Numbered from the stretch's first letter, positions 34,721 to 44,041 are shown. The stretch is DNA of 64,000 bases from Pseudoxanthomonas sp. (GCF_027498035.1 NZ_CP114978.1:3596001-3660000), one strand, 5' to 3'. Numbers and translations: made by a program. The notes: generated from the sequence alone by a model not told the origin.

Positions 34721-35818
34721 ATGTCGTTGATGAAGTTCCGCCGTGGCCTGGCCGTCGTTGGCCTGGCGCTGGTCGCGCAGCTGGCCGGGGCCGCCGAACC
34801 GGCCGTGCCGGCGCAGGCCGCGCCGAGCGCGCGCATTGCGGTGAAGATGGTGGTAGTGGCCAATTTCGAGAACGGCGCCGATACCGGTGACAAGCCGGGC
34901 GAGTACCAGTTCTGGGTCGAGCGCGAACACCTGGACCAGACCATCGCCGTGCGTGGTGCCGAACGTCCGGTGCGTCGCAACGACCAGGGGTTGTACGGGC
35001 TGATCCTGAGCGACATGGATGCCTTCGTGCTGGATCCGCGCTTCGATTTCAGCCACACCTACTGGCTGTTTACCGGCATCTCCGGCGGCAATCCGAACGA
35101 GGTCTCGGTTGGCAGCGCCGCCTGGGCGCGTTGGGTGGTCAACGGCGACCAGCTGCGCGAGTTCGACGACCGCCAGGTGCCCAGGGACTGGCCGTATGGC
35201 CTGTTCGCCATCGGCGCGATGAAGCCCAATGCCTTGCCGACCGATCCCAATGGTTTTGGCAGCGTCGAAAGTCCCGAAGAGCTGGGCATGGCCTACACGC
35301 TCAATCCGTCGCTGGTGCAGTGGGCGTATGAGCTGACCAAGGGCGTGAAGATTCCCGACACCGCCGAGCTGGCCGCGCGCCGCAAGGCGTGGGTGGGCTT
35401 TCCCAATGCGCAGAAGCCGCCGCAGGTGATCCTGGGCGAAACCCTGGGCAGCAAACGTTACTGGCATGGCTCCATGCGCAACCAGTGGGCTGAGGATTGG
35501 GTGAAGTTGTGGACCGGCGGCAAGGGCCGCTTCGTCATGACCAATATGGAAAGCCAGAACGCCGCCCAGCGCATCAAGCGCTACGGCCAGCTGCACCTGC
35601 TCGACCCGCAGCGGGTGCTGGTGCTGCGCACCGCGAGCAATCCTTCGATGCCGCCGCCGGGCATGGACCCGCTGGCGACCATCGGCGATGAAACGCCGGG
35701 GCAGGTGGCCGCCTATGAAGCCAACTACCGGGTCGGCGTGCCGGTGATCCACGAAATCCTGCAGCACTGGGACCGCTACCAAAGCGTGCTTCCCGGTGCG
35801 GCCACGCAGGCGCACTAA
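34721..35818 (+). CDS. NUP-family purine nucleoside permease/phosphorylase-like protein (1)
   Basis: This 365-residue protein has a signal peptide (to about residue 24, LAGAAE) and the NUP family pattern: VVANFENGADTGDKPGEYQFW, GLYGLILSDMDAFVLDPRFDFSHTYW, FTGISGGNPNEVSVGSAAWARWVV, YWHGSMRNQWAEDWVK and FVMTNMESQN. NUP was first described as a yeast nucleoside permease, but the fold resembles nucleoside phosphorylases. In bacteria an exported nucleoside-binding or -processing role is more likely; this is family knowledge plus inference. CCGGGAG precedes the ATG. It follows the nucleoside hydrolase by 52 bases. Confidence 0.88.
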   Translation: MSLMKFRRGLAVVGLALVAQLAGAAEPAVPAQAAPSARIAVKMVVVANFENGADTGDKPGEYQFWVEREHLDQTIAVRGAERPVRRNDQGLYGLILSDMDAFVLDPRFDFSHTYWLFTGISGGNPNEVSVGSAAWARWVVNGDQLREFDDRQVPRDWPYGLFAIGAMKPNALPTDPNGFGSVESPEELGMAYTLNPSLVQWAYELTKGVKIPDTAELAARRKAWVGFPNAQKPPQVILGETLGSKRYWHGSMRNQWAEDWVKLWTGGKGRFVMTNMESQNAAQRIKRYGQLHLLDPQRVLVLRTASNPSMPPPGMDPLATIGDETPGQVAAYEANYRVGVPVIHEILQHWDRYQSVLPGAATQAH

Positions 35819-35957
35819 GCAGGACGTTGAACGCTGGCGGGCCGATGGAATGGCTCAAACGACCATCGATGATTCTGTCGTGTCCATCCGGCCACGAGGG
35901 TGTCAGCGAGGTTCGAAGTTTCTTTCGCTCAACCTTACCCACACAGGCACTCCCCAC

Positions 35958-38258
35958 ATGAATAAAGGCATCCTGACCCTCGCCGTGACGGCCGCGCTGT
36001 ATGCGTCCGCTGGCGTCGCGTTCGCGCAGGACTCGACGGGCACCGACACCACCACCCAGCGTTCCAGCGTCACCAGCACCTCCAACACCACCAACTCCAA
36101 CGCGACCAAGCGCGCGGTGCAGCAGCTGGACGCGGTCCAGGTCAGCGGCCAGGTCGAGTCCATCGGCGGCGGCAACATGCAGTACCAGGCCGCCTCCAAG
36201 GCGGTGTCCACGGTCGGCCGCGAGGCGATCCTGAAGTCCACGCCGGGTGCCAACTTCACCCAGGCGCTGACCAGCATCCCGGGTGCGATCTCGGCCACCA
36301 ACGACGTCACCGGCCTCAATGACGGTGCATTCACCGTGCGCGGCTTCCCGGGCGACGAAGTCGGCGTGACCGTCAACGGCGTGCCGATCAACGACTCGGG
36401 CAACTACAAGATCTACGCCACCGAGTACGGCGACACCGAGAACATGGGCGACATCACCGTCGAACAGGGCTTCCCGAGCGTCACCTCGCCGGTGATCGGC
36501 GCGGCCGGCGGCAATATCGCCTGGGTCACGGTCGACCCGACCCATGATGCCGGCCTCGATTTCAGCCAGAGCCTGGGCAGCAACGACTACAAGCGCACCT
36601 TCCTGCGTTACAACACCGGCGATACCGGTCCGGTGCGTTCGTGGATCTCCTATTCCAACAACCAGACCGACCTGTGGCGCGGCGCCGGCCAGTCCAAGGT
36701 CACCAAGATCGACGCCAAGTCGATCTGGACCATCGACGACGACAATTCGGTCACCGCCTCGCTGCAGTACAACCGCGAGATGAAGAACAACTACCGCGCC
36801 CTGACCAAGAGCCAGATCGCGCAGTACGGTTACAAGACCGGCTACAGCAGCCTCTACAGCGCCTCCAGCGCCAACACCTACTCGGGCCTGCAGACCAACC
36901 CGTTCCGCAGCTGGATCCTCAGCCTGGACGGCGAGTTCACCCTGACCGACAACCTGCACCTGTCGGTGGTGCCGTACTTCGTCTACGGCTACGGCGGCGG
37001 CGGTTCCGGCTCGGGGACCGGCACCGGCAACTACTACAACTTCTACACCTCCGACACCTGGCGTCCGGGTGTGCACGTCAAGTTCAAGCAGGACTTCAGC
37101 GAGAACGACAGCCTGGAGTACGGTTTCCTGGCCGAGCGCCCGCGCCAGAGCGCCCTCAATGCGCGCCTGGGCGTCGATGCCACCGGCGGCGCGTCGGACC
37201 TGTGGGGGCATAACAGCGCCTATTACCTGAAGAACTCGGCCGGCAACCCGTACATCGCCTACAAGTACTCGGTCACCACCCCGACCGAGCGCGTGTTCGC
37301 CAACAACACCTGGACCCCGACCGACGACCTGTCGGTGACCGTTGGCGGCGCCTACACCTGGATCAAGCGCGAAGGCACCTACTACAACCTGCCCGACTCC
37401 GGTTCGACCAGCGAGTTCTCGGCCACCGGCTCCAAGAGCTACAAGCGCTTCACCCCCAGCGGTGGCGTGAAGTACCAGCTCAACGATGCCAACCAGCTGT
37501 ATTTCGGCGTCGGCAAGACCTATCGCGCGCCGATCGCGTTGGCCGCGATCGACGACGTCTACAACGCTGCCTACGCCGCCGCGACCGGTACCAGCACCAG
37601 TTCGGGCAACGCTGAGCCGGAGCAGGCCACCACCGCCGACTTCGGCTGGCGCTTCTATGGTGACAAGGTCAGCACCGTGATCGATGCCTTCGCCACCAAC
37701 TTCAAGAACAAGCAGTTCAGCGGCAGCGATGCGAACACCGGGCAGTACGTGTACTTCGGCCTGGGTGCGGTGCAGATGCGCGGCATCAACGGTGAATTCA
37801 GCTACAAGTTCAACGACAACTGGAACCTGTACAGCTCTTACGCCTACACCGAAGCCGAGATCAAGGATGACGCGTCCAACGGTGCCGCCACCGCCGGCAG
37901 CACCCTGGTCAACGTGCCCAAGCACGCCGGCTATGCCGCGCTGAACTACACCCAGGGTCCCGTCTGGGCCAGCCTGACCGGCACCGTGCAGAGCGGCATC
38001 TGGGGCACGTTCACCAACGCGGCCGGTTCGTACTCGGGCGGCTTCGCCGTGCTCAGCCTCAATGGTGGCTACAACTTCAACGACTTCGGTGGATTGAAGA
38101 AGCCATACATCAAGCTCAACCTGTACAACCTCGGCAACCGCAAGGCGCTGACCTACTCGTCGACCACGAGCCTGACCACCACCGCCTCGGCCGCGACCTG
38201 GCAGCTGCTGCAGGACCGCACCGTCATGGTGACCTTCGGCGGTTCGTTCGGCCTGTAA
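35958..38258 (+). CDS. TonB-dependent receptor of the purine/nucleoside locus
   Basis: This 766-residue protein has a signal peptide (to about residue 23, GVAFAQ), a Ser/Thr/Asn-rich linker (about 25-53) and a TonB-box-like VQQLDAVQVSG. The plug follows (TVGREAILKSTPGANFTQAL, GFPGDEVGVTVNGVPINDSG, PVIGAAGGNIAWVTVDP), then a barrel rich in Tyr/Trp strands that ends TVMVTFGGSFGL. It sits between two NUP genes, so it probably imports nucleosides or related phosphodiesters across the outer membrane (inference). The C-terminal residue is leucine, not the usual phenylalanine. Confidence 0.9.
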   Translation: MNKGILTLAVTAALYASAGVAFAQDSTGTDTTTQRSSVTSTSNTTNSNATKRAVQQLDAVQVSGQVESIGGGNMQYQAASKAVSTVGREAILKSTPGANFTQALTSIPGAISATNDVTGLNDGAFTVRGFPGDEVGVTVNGVPINDSGNYKIYATEYGDTENMGDITVEQGFPSVTSPVIGAAGGNIAWVTVDPTHDAGLDFSQSLGSNDYKRTFLRYNTGDTGPVRSWISYSNNQTDLWRGAGQSKVTKIDAKSIWTIDDDNSVTASLQYNREMKNNYRALTKSQIAQYGYKTGYSSLYSASSANTYSGLQTNPFRSWILSLDGEFTLTDNLHLSVVPYFVYGYGGGGSGSGTGTGNYYNFYTSDTWRPGVHVKFKQDFSENDSLEYGFLAERPRQSALNARLGVDATGGASDLWGHNSAYYLKNSAGNPYIAYKYSVTTPTERVFANNTWTPTDDLSVTVGGAYTWIKREGTYYNLPDSGSTSEFSATGSKSYKRFTPSGGVKYQLNDANQLYFGVGKTYRAPIALAAIDDVYNAAYAAATGTSTSSGNAEPEQATTADFGWRFYGDKVSTVIDAFATNFKNKQFSGSDANTGQYVYFGLGAVQMRGINGEFSYKFNDNWNLYSSYAYTEAEIKDDASNGAATAGSTLVNVPKHAGYAALNYTQGPVWASLTGTVQSGIWGTFTNAAGSYSGGFAVLSLNGGYNFNDFGGLKKPYIKLNLYNLGNRKALTYSSTTSLTTTASAATWQLLQDRTVMVTFGGSFGL

Positions 38259-38433
38259 GCGCAGCATCGTGCGTGGCGTGCATCCCGGTGTCCCGGCGAT
38301 GCACGGCGCACGGGGCGTCGCTGGCTTCACCGCCGCGGCGCCTGGTTTTTCTCCGATGCCTGCAGTCTGCCGCGCACGCGCGTGTCGGCCTGCAGGCATC
38401 GCTTTATCCACGCTTCTACATTCCAAGGTGCGC

Positions 38434-39456
38434 ATGTCCCGTTCCAAGACCATCGCCTGGCTGCTGGCCCTGTCTTCCTGCTGCCTGGTCAGCGTCGCCG
38501 CGGCCGCGGCGCCCCTCGCGCCCAAGGTGCTGGTGATCACCATGTTCACCCCCGAAGCAGCGCCGTGGCGCGCGGCCGAGGATTTCACCGTGCAGGTCGA
38601 TGTGCCCGGCCTGTCACCCCAATTCCCGCAGGTGTCGTGCACCGATGCCGACCTGTGCCTGATGACCACCGACATGGGCCTGGCCAACGCGGCCAGTTCG
38701 GTCAGTGCGCTGGTGCAGTCGGGCAGGTTCGACCTGAAACAGACCTACTTCCTGATCGCCGGGATCGGCGGCGTGGACCCGGCCGATGGCACGCTGGGTT
38801 CGGCGCACTGGGCCCGTTATGCCATCGACGGTGGGCTGCTGCACGTCGTGGACCCGCGCCAGCAGCCGGCTGACTGGTCGTCCAATCTGGTGATGCTGGG
38901 GGCCAAGGCCCCGGGCGAGAAGAGCGCCTGGAAGACCGGCACCGAGGTCTTCCAACTGGACGAAACCCTGCTGCAGAAGGCTTATGCGCTCAGCGCCAAG
39001 GTCCCGCTGGAAGACAGCGACGTGGCCAGGGCCTATCGCACCCGGTACCCGCAGGCCGCAGGCCATGGCGCGCCCAGGGTGAGCATCTGCGACACCCTGA
39101 CCAGCGACACCTACTGGCACGGCAGCCGCATCGCCCAGGCGATGGAGGCTTACGTGAGCCTGACTACCGATGGCAAGGGGAACTACTGCACGACCCAGAT
39201 GGAGGACAATGCGACCCTGACCGCGCTCAAGCGGGGTGCCGATGCCGGGTTGCTGCAGTTCAACCGCATCGCCCTGCTGCGCACGGGCTCCAACTTCGAC
39301 CGTGAAGCACCCGGGCAGGATGTCGGGAGTTCGCTGTCGGCCAAGTCGGGCGGCTTCCTGCCGTCCACCCACAACGCCTACCGCGTCGGTCATGCGTTGA
39401 CCACCGACATCCTGACCCACTGGGATGCGTGGTCCAGCGGTGTACCGAAAGACTGA
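38434..39456 (+). CDS. NUP-family purine nucleoside permease/phosphorylase-like protein (2)
   Basis: This 340-residue exported protein has a signal peptide ending near SVAAAAAPLAP. NUP motifs are VLVITMFTPEAAPW, CLMTTDMGLANAASSVSALVQSG, YFLIAGIGGVDPADGTLGSAHWARYAID, SDTYWHGSRIAQAMEAYV and YCTTQMEDNATLTALKR. It is a paralogue of the protein at 34721-35818. The TTDMG and IAGIGG motifs recall nucleoside phosphorylases. Two NUP proteins around one receptor suggest different nucleosides or sequential steps. The ATG at 38434 lies 176 bases after the receptor stop. Confidence 0.88.
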   Translation: MSRSKTIAWLLALSSCCLVSVAAAAAPLAPKVLVITMFTPEAAPWRAAEDFTVQVDVPGLSPQFPQVSCTDADLCLMTTDMGLANAASSVSALVQSGRFDLKQTYFLIAGIGGVDPADGTLGSAHWARYAIDGGLLHVVDPRQQPADWSSNLVMLGAKAPGEKSAWKTGTEVFQLDETLLQKAYALSAKVPLEDSDVARAYRTRYPQAAGHGAPRVSICDTLTSDTYWHGSRIAQAMEAYVSLTTDGKGNYCTTQMEDNATLTALKRGADAGLLQFNRIALLRTGSNFDREAPGQDVGSSLSAKSGGFLPSTHNAYRVGHALTTDILTHWDAWSSGVPKD

Positions 39457-39464
39457 GTCATGCC

Positions 39465-40346
39465 ATGCCCGTTTCATTGCTGTCCTTCACCAAGCGCGCC
39501 CTGCTGGGGTTGACCATCAGTGCGCTGCTCGCCGCCCCAGCGTTCGCCCAGATGGTGCAGGGCTCGACCCTGCCGCAGGCGCGCCTGACCCAGCGTCCGC
39601 TGATCGTGGCGCACCGCAGCCGCCAGTCCCCGGACCAGGCCGAGAACAGCCTGCAGCAGATGCAGCGCACCGCCAGCCGCACGGTGGGCGTGGAGATGGA
39701 CCTGGCCACCAGCAAGGATGGCGTGCTGTACCTGCTGCACGACGACACCCTGGACCGCACCACCACCGGCACCGGCCCGCTGGCCGCACAGGACAGCCAG
39801 GCGCTCGATGCGCTGCGGCTCAAGGACGGCAAGGGCCAGCCGACCAGCGAAGCCCTGCCGCGCCTGACCCAGGTGCTGGACTGGGCCACGGCCACGCCGG
39901 AAGTGATCCTGATGCTGGACCTGAAAGGCACCCGCGTGTCCAAGGTCGTCCCGCTGCTGCGCGACAGGAACCTGCTCAACCGCGTGATCCTGCTGACGTT
40001 TGACCGCACCACCGCGGTCGAAGCGCTGCGCCATGCCGACGGTGCGCTGGTTTCGGTGCTGGTGACCAGCAATTCGGACGTGAACTATTACCGCCGTGTC
40101 GCCGGTACGCGCCAGCTGGCCATGTACGTGCCGCAGACCGCCAGGCCCAAGCTGTTCTCCCAGGCCCAGGCCAAGCAGGCCCTGATCGTCAGTGACCTGC
40201 TGCAGGGCATCGACGCGGACATCGACCCGGTCGCGTCCAAGGCGCGCACGCAGGGCTGCAAGGCGTATCACGACTACATCGACCAGCGGCACATCGACGT
40301 GCTGGTGTCGAACAACCCGGTCTGCGCCGCGGAAACCATCAAGTAA
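39465..40346 (+). CDS. Secreted glycerophosphodiester phosphodiesterase
   Basis: This 293-residue protein has a signal peptide (to about residue 29, AFAQ) and a GDPD TIM-barrel: LIVAHRSRQSPDQAENSLQQ (catalytic His-Arg and Glu), VGVEMDLATSKDGVLYLLHDDTLDRTTTGTG (metal Glu/Asp and catalytic His), EVILMLDLKG and VSNNPVCAAETI. It hydrolyses glycerophosphodiesters to glycerol-3-phosphate. It follows the second NUP gene by 8 bases and is the last gene before a strong hairpin, so it belongs to the same operon and broadens the locus to phosphodiester scavenging. Confidence 0.92.
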   Translation: MPVSLLSFTKRALLGLTISALLAAPAFAQMVQGSTLPQARLTQRPLIVAHRSRQSPDQAENSLQQMQRTASRTVGVEMDLATSKDGVLYLLHDDTLDRTTTGTGPLAAQDSQALDALRLKDGKGQPTSEALPRLTQVLDWATATPEVILMLDLKGTRVSKVVPLLRDRNLLNRVILLTFDRTTAVEALRHADGALVSVLVTSNSDVNYYRRVAGTRQLAMYVPQTARPKLFSQAQAKQALIVSDLLQGIDADIDPVASKARTQGCKAYHDYIDQRHIDVLVSNNPVCAAETIK

Positions 40347-40370
40347 TCCGGTCGCGCGAGCTTCCGGAAT

Positions 40371-40401
40371 GCACACGGGCCGCATCAAGCGGCCCGTGTG
40401 C
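40371..40401. terminator. 13-bp perfect hairpin between GDPD gene and cysK
   Basis: GCACACGGGCCGC (40371-40383) pairs perfectly with GCGGCCCGTGTGC (40389-40401) around ATCAA. It lies between the convergent GDPD gene and cysK, 24 and 27 bases from the two stops. It probably ends transcription from both sides. Confidence 0.8.
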
Positions 40402-40428
40402 TGTGTGGCGAGAGGTTCGCCGCTTGCC

Positions 40429-41388
40429 TTACGGCAGGCCGGCCAGCCAATCGTCGTCGCTGCCTTCGTTGATGTCGGCAAACAGCGGCGTGGAGAAGTA
40501 ACGCTCGCCGGTATCCGGCAGCATCGCCAGGATCACCGAGCCCGGCACGGCCTTCTCGGCCACCTCCAGCGCGGTGGCCACGGTGGCGCCAGCGGAGATG
40601 CCGACGAAGATGCCTTCCTCGGCGGCCAGGCGGCGCGAGGTCTCGATCGCACGCGCGTCGTCGATCGTGTACAGCTCGTCGAAGACGTCGCGGTTGAGCA
40701 CCTCCGGCACGAAATCCGGCGTCCAGCCCTGGATCTTGTGCGGCTTCCACTCATCGCCCTTCAGCAGGGCGGCGCCGGCCGGTTCGGTGGCGATGATCTT
40801 TGTTTCAGGACGCGCGACCTTGAGCACTTCGCCCACGCCGGTGAGCGTGCCGCCCGTGCCCCAGCCGGTGACGAAGAAGTCCAGGCGCTTGCCGGCGAAG
40901 TCACGCAGGATTTCCGGCGCGGTGGTGTTGCGGTGATAGGCCGGGTTGGCCGGGTTGGCGAACTGGCTGGCCAGGAACCAGCCATGCTGCTCGGCCAGTT
41001 CCTTGGCCTTGCGGACCATGCCGGTGCCGCGTTCGGCCGCCGGGGTCAGGATCACCTTGGCGCCGTAGGCGCGCATCAGCTTGCGGCGTTCGATGGAGAA
41101 GGTCTCCACCATCGTGGCGACGAACTTGTAGCCACGCGCGGCCGCGACCATCGCCAGGGCGACGCCGGTGTTGCCGGAAGTGGCTTCGACGATGGTGTCG
41201 CCGGGCTTGAGCAGGCCCTTCTGTTCGGCGTCGAGAATGATCGCCAGGGCCAGGCGGTCCTTGACCGAGCCGCCCGGATTGAACGACTCGACCTTGACGT
41301 AGACGCTGGTGTGCGCCGGGGCGAGGCGATGAAGCTTGACCACCGGGGTGTTGCCGATGGTGTCCAGGATGCTGTCGTAGATGGCCAT
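40429..41388 (-). CDS. cysK: Cysteine synthase A (O-acetylserine sulfhydrylase)
   Basis: This 319-residue PLP enzyme makes cysteine from O-acetylserine and sulfide. The start MAIYDSILDTIGNTPVVKL is typical. The PLP lysine lies in ESFNPGGSVKDRLAL, IVEATSGNTGVALAM is the substrate loop, and GTGGTLTGVGEVLK and GISAGATVATALEVAE bind the cofactor phosphate. Length matches CysK. It lies 43 bases downstream of cysG on the same strand and probably forms an operon controlled by the divergent cysB product. Confidence 0.97.
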   Translation of the reverse strand: MAIYDSILDTIGNTPVVKLHRLAPAHTSVYVKVESFNPGGSVKDRLALAIILDAEQKGLLKPGDTIVEATSGNTGVALAMVAAARGYKFVATMVETFSIERRKLMRAYGAKVILTPAAERGTGMVRKAKELAEQHGWFLASQFANPANPAYHRNTTAPEILRDFAGKRLDFFVTGWGTGGTLTGVGEVLKVARPETKIIATEPAGAALLKGDEWKPHKIQGWTPDFVPEVLNRDVFDELYTIDDARAIETSRRLAAEEGIFVGISAGATVATALEVAEKAVPGSVILAMLPDTGERYFSTPLFADINEGSDDDWLAGLP

Positions 41389-41431
41389 GTGGCGCGGGTC
41401 TCCGTAACGGACGTTGAAGTATGGAAGGCGT

Positions 41432-42889
41432 TTACGCGGCGCGCGACAGCGTGTGCGCGGCCGCGTTGGATTCATGTGTGGAGGCGGCGTCACCCAGTGG
41501 TGCATCGCCATACCAGTGCAGCGTGTGGGCCAGCGCGGTGACTTCGCCCAGGAGCAACAGCGCGGGCGATTGCACGTCGAACGAACGGGCCGTTTGCGGC
41601 AGGTCGGCCAGGGTGCCGGTGATCACGCGCTGGGTGCGGCGCGAGCCGTTTTCGACCAGCGCGAACGGGATATGCGGCGTGCGCCCGGCGGCGATCAGCT
41701 TGTCGCGAAAGGTTTCCAGCCCGGCCACGCCCATGTACACGGCCAGGGTCTGGCGTTCCTGCGCCAGTGCCTGCCAGTCCAGCGTGTCCAGCGAATCCTT
41801 GCAGTGCGCGGTGACCAGGCGCACGGCCTGGGCATGATCGCGATGGGTGAGCGGAATGCCGGAGTACGCGGCGCAGGCCAGTGCGGCGGTGATGCCGGGC
41901 ACCACTTCGAAGGGCACGTCATGGGCCTTGAGGAATTCGAGTTCCTCGCCGCCGCGGCCGAACACGAACGAATCGCCGCCCTTCAGGCGCACCACGCGCT
42001 TGCCGGCGCGGGCGTGTTCCAGCATCTGTGCGTGGATGTCTTCCTGGCGGGTGCTGTGGCCCTTGGCCGACTTGCCGACCTCGATGCGGGTCGCATCGCG
42101 CCGCGCCATCGCCAGGACTTCGGCACTGACCAGGCGGTCGTGCAGGATCACGTCGGCTTCGTTCATCGCGCGCAACGCATTGAGCGTGAGCAGGCCGGCG
42201 TCGCCCGGGCCGGCGCCGACCAGGGTGACGATGCCCACCGTCGGTGCCCGTGGGGCCAGCGACAGGGCGCGCTGCAGTTCGGCTTCAGCGGCTTGGCCCT
42301 GGTGCTGGCGCAGCAGGCGCGGCACGGCGCCGGCCAGCAGGTTTTCGAAGAAGCGACGGCGCTCGCCCATTTCCGGGAAACGGGTGCGGATGCGGGTGCG
42401 CTGGCGGCCGAGCAGGGCGATCAGTTCGCCCCACGAGGCATCCAGCAGGGTTTCCAGCTGGCGGCGGATGTGGCGGGCCACCATCGGCGCGTGGCCGCCG
42501 CTGGAGATGGCGATCTGCAGCGCGCCGCGCTCGACGAGGGCAGGCACCTGAAAGCTCGACAGCTCGGCGTCGTCGACCACATTGGCCAGCAGGCGGCAGG
42601 ATTCGGCAGCGTCGGCGACCGCGCGGTTGACGGCGGGGTCGTCGGTCGCGGCAATCACCAGCCAGACCGCGTCCAGCCACGCCGGGATGAACTCCCCAGC
42701 GGTCCACTGGATACGCCCCTCCGCGACCCATTGATCCAGGCGCGGGGTCAGCGCCGGTGCGCCGACGCGCGGCAGGGCGCCGGCATGCAGCAGCGCCTCG
42801 ACCTTGCGTTCGGCGACCGCGCCACCGCCCACGACGCGCACGGCGCGGCCACGCAGATCGGCGAACAAGGGGAACAGGGCAGTGCTCAC
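41432..42889 (-). CDS. cysG: Siroheme synthase (trifunctional CysG)
   Basis: This 485-residue enzyme makes sirohaem for sulfite reductase. The N-terminal domain (about 1-150) is precorrin-2 dehydrogenase/ferrochelatase (VVGGGAVAERKVEALLHAG, VWLVIAATDDPAVNRAVA, SSGGHAPMVARHIRRQLE). The C-terminal domain (about 215-460) is uroporphyrinogen-III methyltransferase (VTLVGAGPGDAGLLTLNALR, VVRLKGGDSFVFGRGGEE, VVPGITAALACAAYSGIPLTHRD). Length is normal. It heads the cysG-cysK unit and is divergent from cysB. Confidence 0.97.
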   Translation of the reverse strand: MSTALFPLFADLRGRAVRVVGGGAVAERKVEALLHAGALPRVGAPALTPRLDQWVAEGRIQWTAGEFIPAWLDAVWLVIAATDDPAVNRAVADAAESCRLLANVVDDAELSSFQVPALVERGALQIAISSGGHAPMVARHIRRQLETLLDASWGELIALLGRQRTRIRTRFPEMGERRRFFENLLAGAVPRLLRQHQGQAAEAELQRALSLAPRAPTVGIVTLVGAGPGDAGLLTLNALRAMNEADVILHDRLVSAEVLAMARRDATRIEVGKSAKGHSTRQEDIHAQMLEHARAGKRVVRLKGGDSFVFGRGGEELEFLKAHDVPFEVVPGITAALACAAYSGIPLTHRDHAQAVRLVTAHCKDSLDTLDWQALAQERQTLAVYMGVAGLETFRDKLIAAGRTPHIPFALVENGSRRTQRVITGTLADLPQTARSFDVQSPALLLLGEVTALAHTLHWYGDAPLGDAASTHESNAAAHTLSRAA

Positions 42890-42966
42890 GGGAGGGTCCG
42901 TCGGTGAAGGGCCACGACGCTACGCGCGGCTTATGACCATCGGAAATGACTTGCCGCTGCGTTCAG

Positions 42967-42981
42967 ATAACTTCAAGTTAT
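42967..42981. promoter_or_regulatory. 15-bp perfect palindrome in the cysG/cysB divergent region (candidate CysB box)
   Basis: ATAACTTCAAGTTAT is a perfect palindrome around a central C. It lies 78 bases upstream of cysG and 77 bases upstream of cysB. LysR-type regulators such as CysB bind dyads with a T-N11-A core and often control their own divergent gene. The site fits that pattern, but the assignment to CysB is inference. Confidence 0.55.
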
Positions 42982-43057
42982 GTGCATGGGGGGCGGGAAC
43001 CCGTACATTCCTTTTCTCCATAAGGGCTGTCCCCAGGCCCTGCCAGCGAACCCTCAG

Positions 43058-44041
43058 ATGACCCTGACCCAACTGCGCTACCTGGTTGCCATCGCCGATG
43101 CCGATTTCAACATCACCCTGGCCGCCGCACGGGTGCATGCCACCCAGCCCGGACTGTCCAAGCAGCTCAAGCAGCTGGAGGACGAGTTGGGCTTCCTGCT
43201 GTTCGTGCGCAAGGGGCGCAGCCTGGACTCGGTGACCCCGGCCGGCGTGGAAGTGATTCAGCGCGCCCGCGCGCTGCTGTCCGAGGCCAACAACATCCGC
43301 ACCTACGCCGCCAACCAGCGCCGCGAAAGCCAGGGCCAGCTGGTCCTGGCCACCACCCACACCCAGTCGCGCTTCGTCCTGCCGCACGCCGTGGCGCAGA
43401 TCAAGCGCGCCTATCCGCAGGTCAGCGTGCACCTGCAGCAGGCCGCCGAAAGCGACGCGCTGGACCTGCTGGGCCAGGGCGATGCCGACATGGCCGTGAT
43501 CAGCACCTCCGGCGACACGCCGCCGTCGGGCCTGGCCGTGCCGCTGTACCGCTGGCGCCGACTGGTGGTGGTGCCGCGCGGCCATGCGCTGGACCGCAAG
43601 GGCGTGGTCCCGGACCTGGCGACGCTGGCATCACAACCGTTGATCAGCTACGAATCCTCGACCCGTCCGGGCTCGTCGCTGCAGCGCGCCTTTGCCGAAG
43701 CCGGCCTCGAGGCGAATATCGCCCTGACCGCGCTGGATGCGGACCTGATCAAGACCTATGTGCGGACCGGCATGGGCGTGGGCCTGCTGGCCGAGATGGC
43801 GCTGAGCGTCGGCGATGAAGACCTGCGCTCGTGGCCGGCGCCGAAGGAGATCAAGGAGTGCATCGCCTGGGCCGTGCTGCCACGCGAACGCGTGCTGCGC
43901 GACTACGCGCTTGACCTGGTCAACGTGCTGGCGCCGCAGATCGACAAACGCGACCTGCGCCAGGTGATGGACGGCAACCGCGATCCGGATTGGCCGACGC
44001 CGCCGACGTGGGAGGAGTTGACGCAGACCATTACGAGTTGA
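43058..44041 (+). CDS. cysB: LysR-type regulator of sulfur assimilation (CysB/Cbl)
   Basis: This 327-residue LysR-type regulator has an N-terminal winged helix (MTLTQLRYLVAIADADFNITLAAARVHATQPGLSKQ-type segment, residues 1-60). The CysB-type effector domain follows: QRRESQGQLVLATTHTQSRFVLP, DADMAVIST, YESSTRPGSSLQRAF and LDADLIKTYVRTGMGVGLL. CysB activates cys genes when N-acetylserine is present. Its position next to cysG and cysK and near the other cys genes supports the call. The ATG at 43058 was chosen as the LysR N terminus; the 26 codons upstream are not conserved. Confidence 0.95.
   Translation: MTLTQLRYLVAIADADFNITLAAARVHATQPGLSKQLKQLEDELGFLLFVRKGRSLDSVTPAGVEVIQRARALLSEANNIRTYAANQRRESQGQLVLATTHTQSRFVLPHAVAQIKRAYPQVSVHLQQAAESDALDLLGQGDADMAVISTSGDTPPSGLAVPLYRWRRLVVVPRGHALDRKGVVPDLATLASQPLISYESSTRPGSSLQRAFAEAGLEANIALTALDADLIKTYVRTGMGVGLLAEMALSVGDEDLRSWPAPKEIKECIAWAVLPRERVLRDYALDLVNVLAPQIDKRDLRQVMDGNRDPDWPTPPTWEELTQTITS

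Noticed and set aside
35574..38687. 1037-codon minus-strand frame across a NUP gene and a TonB receptor
   Set aside because: It spans several real plus-strand genes and their spacers and shows no protein motif.
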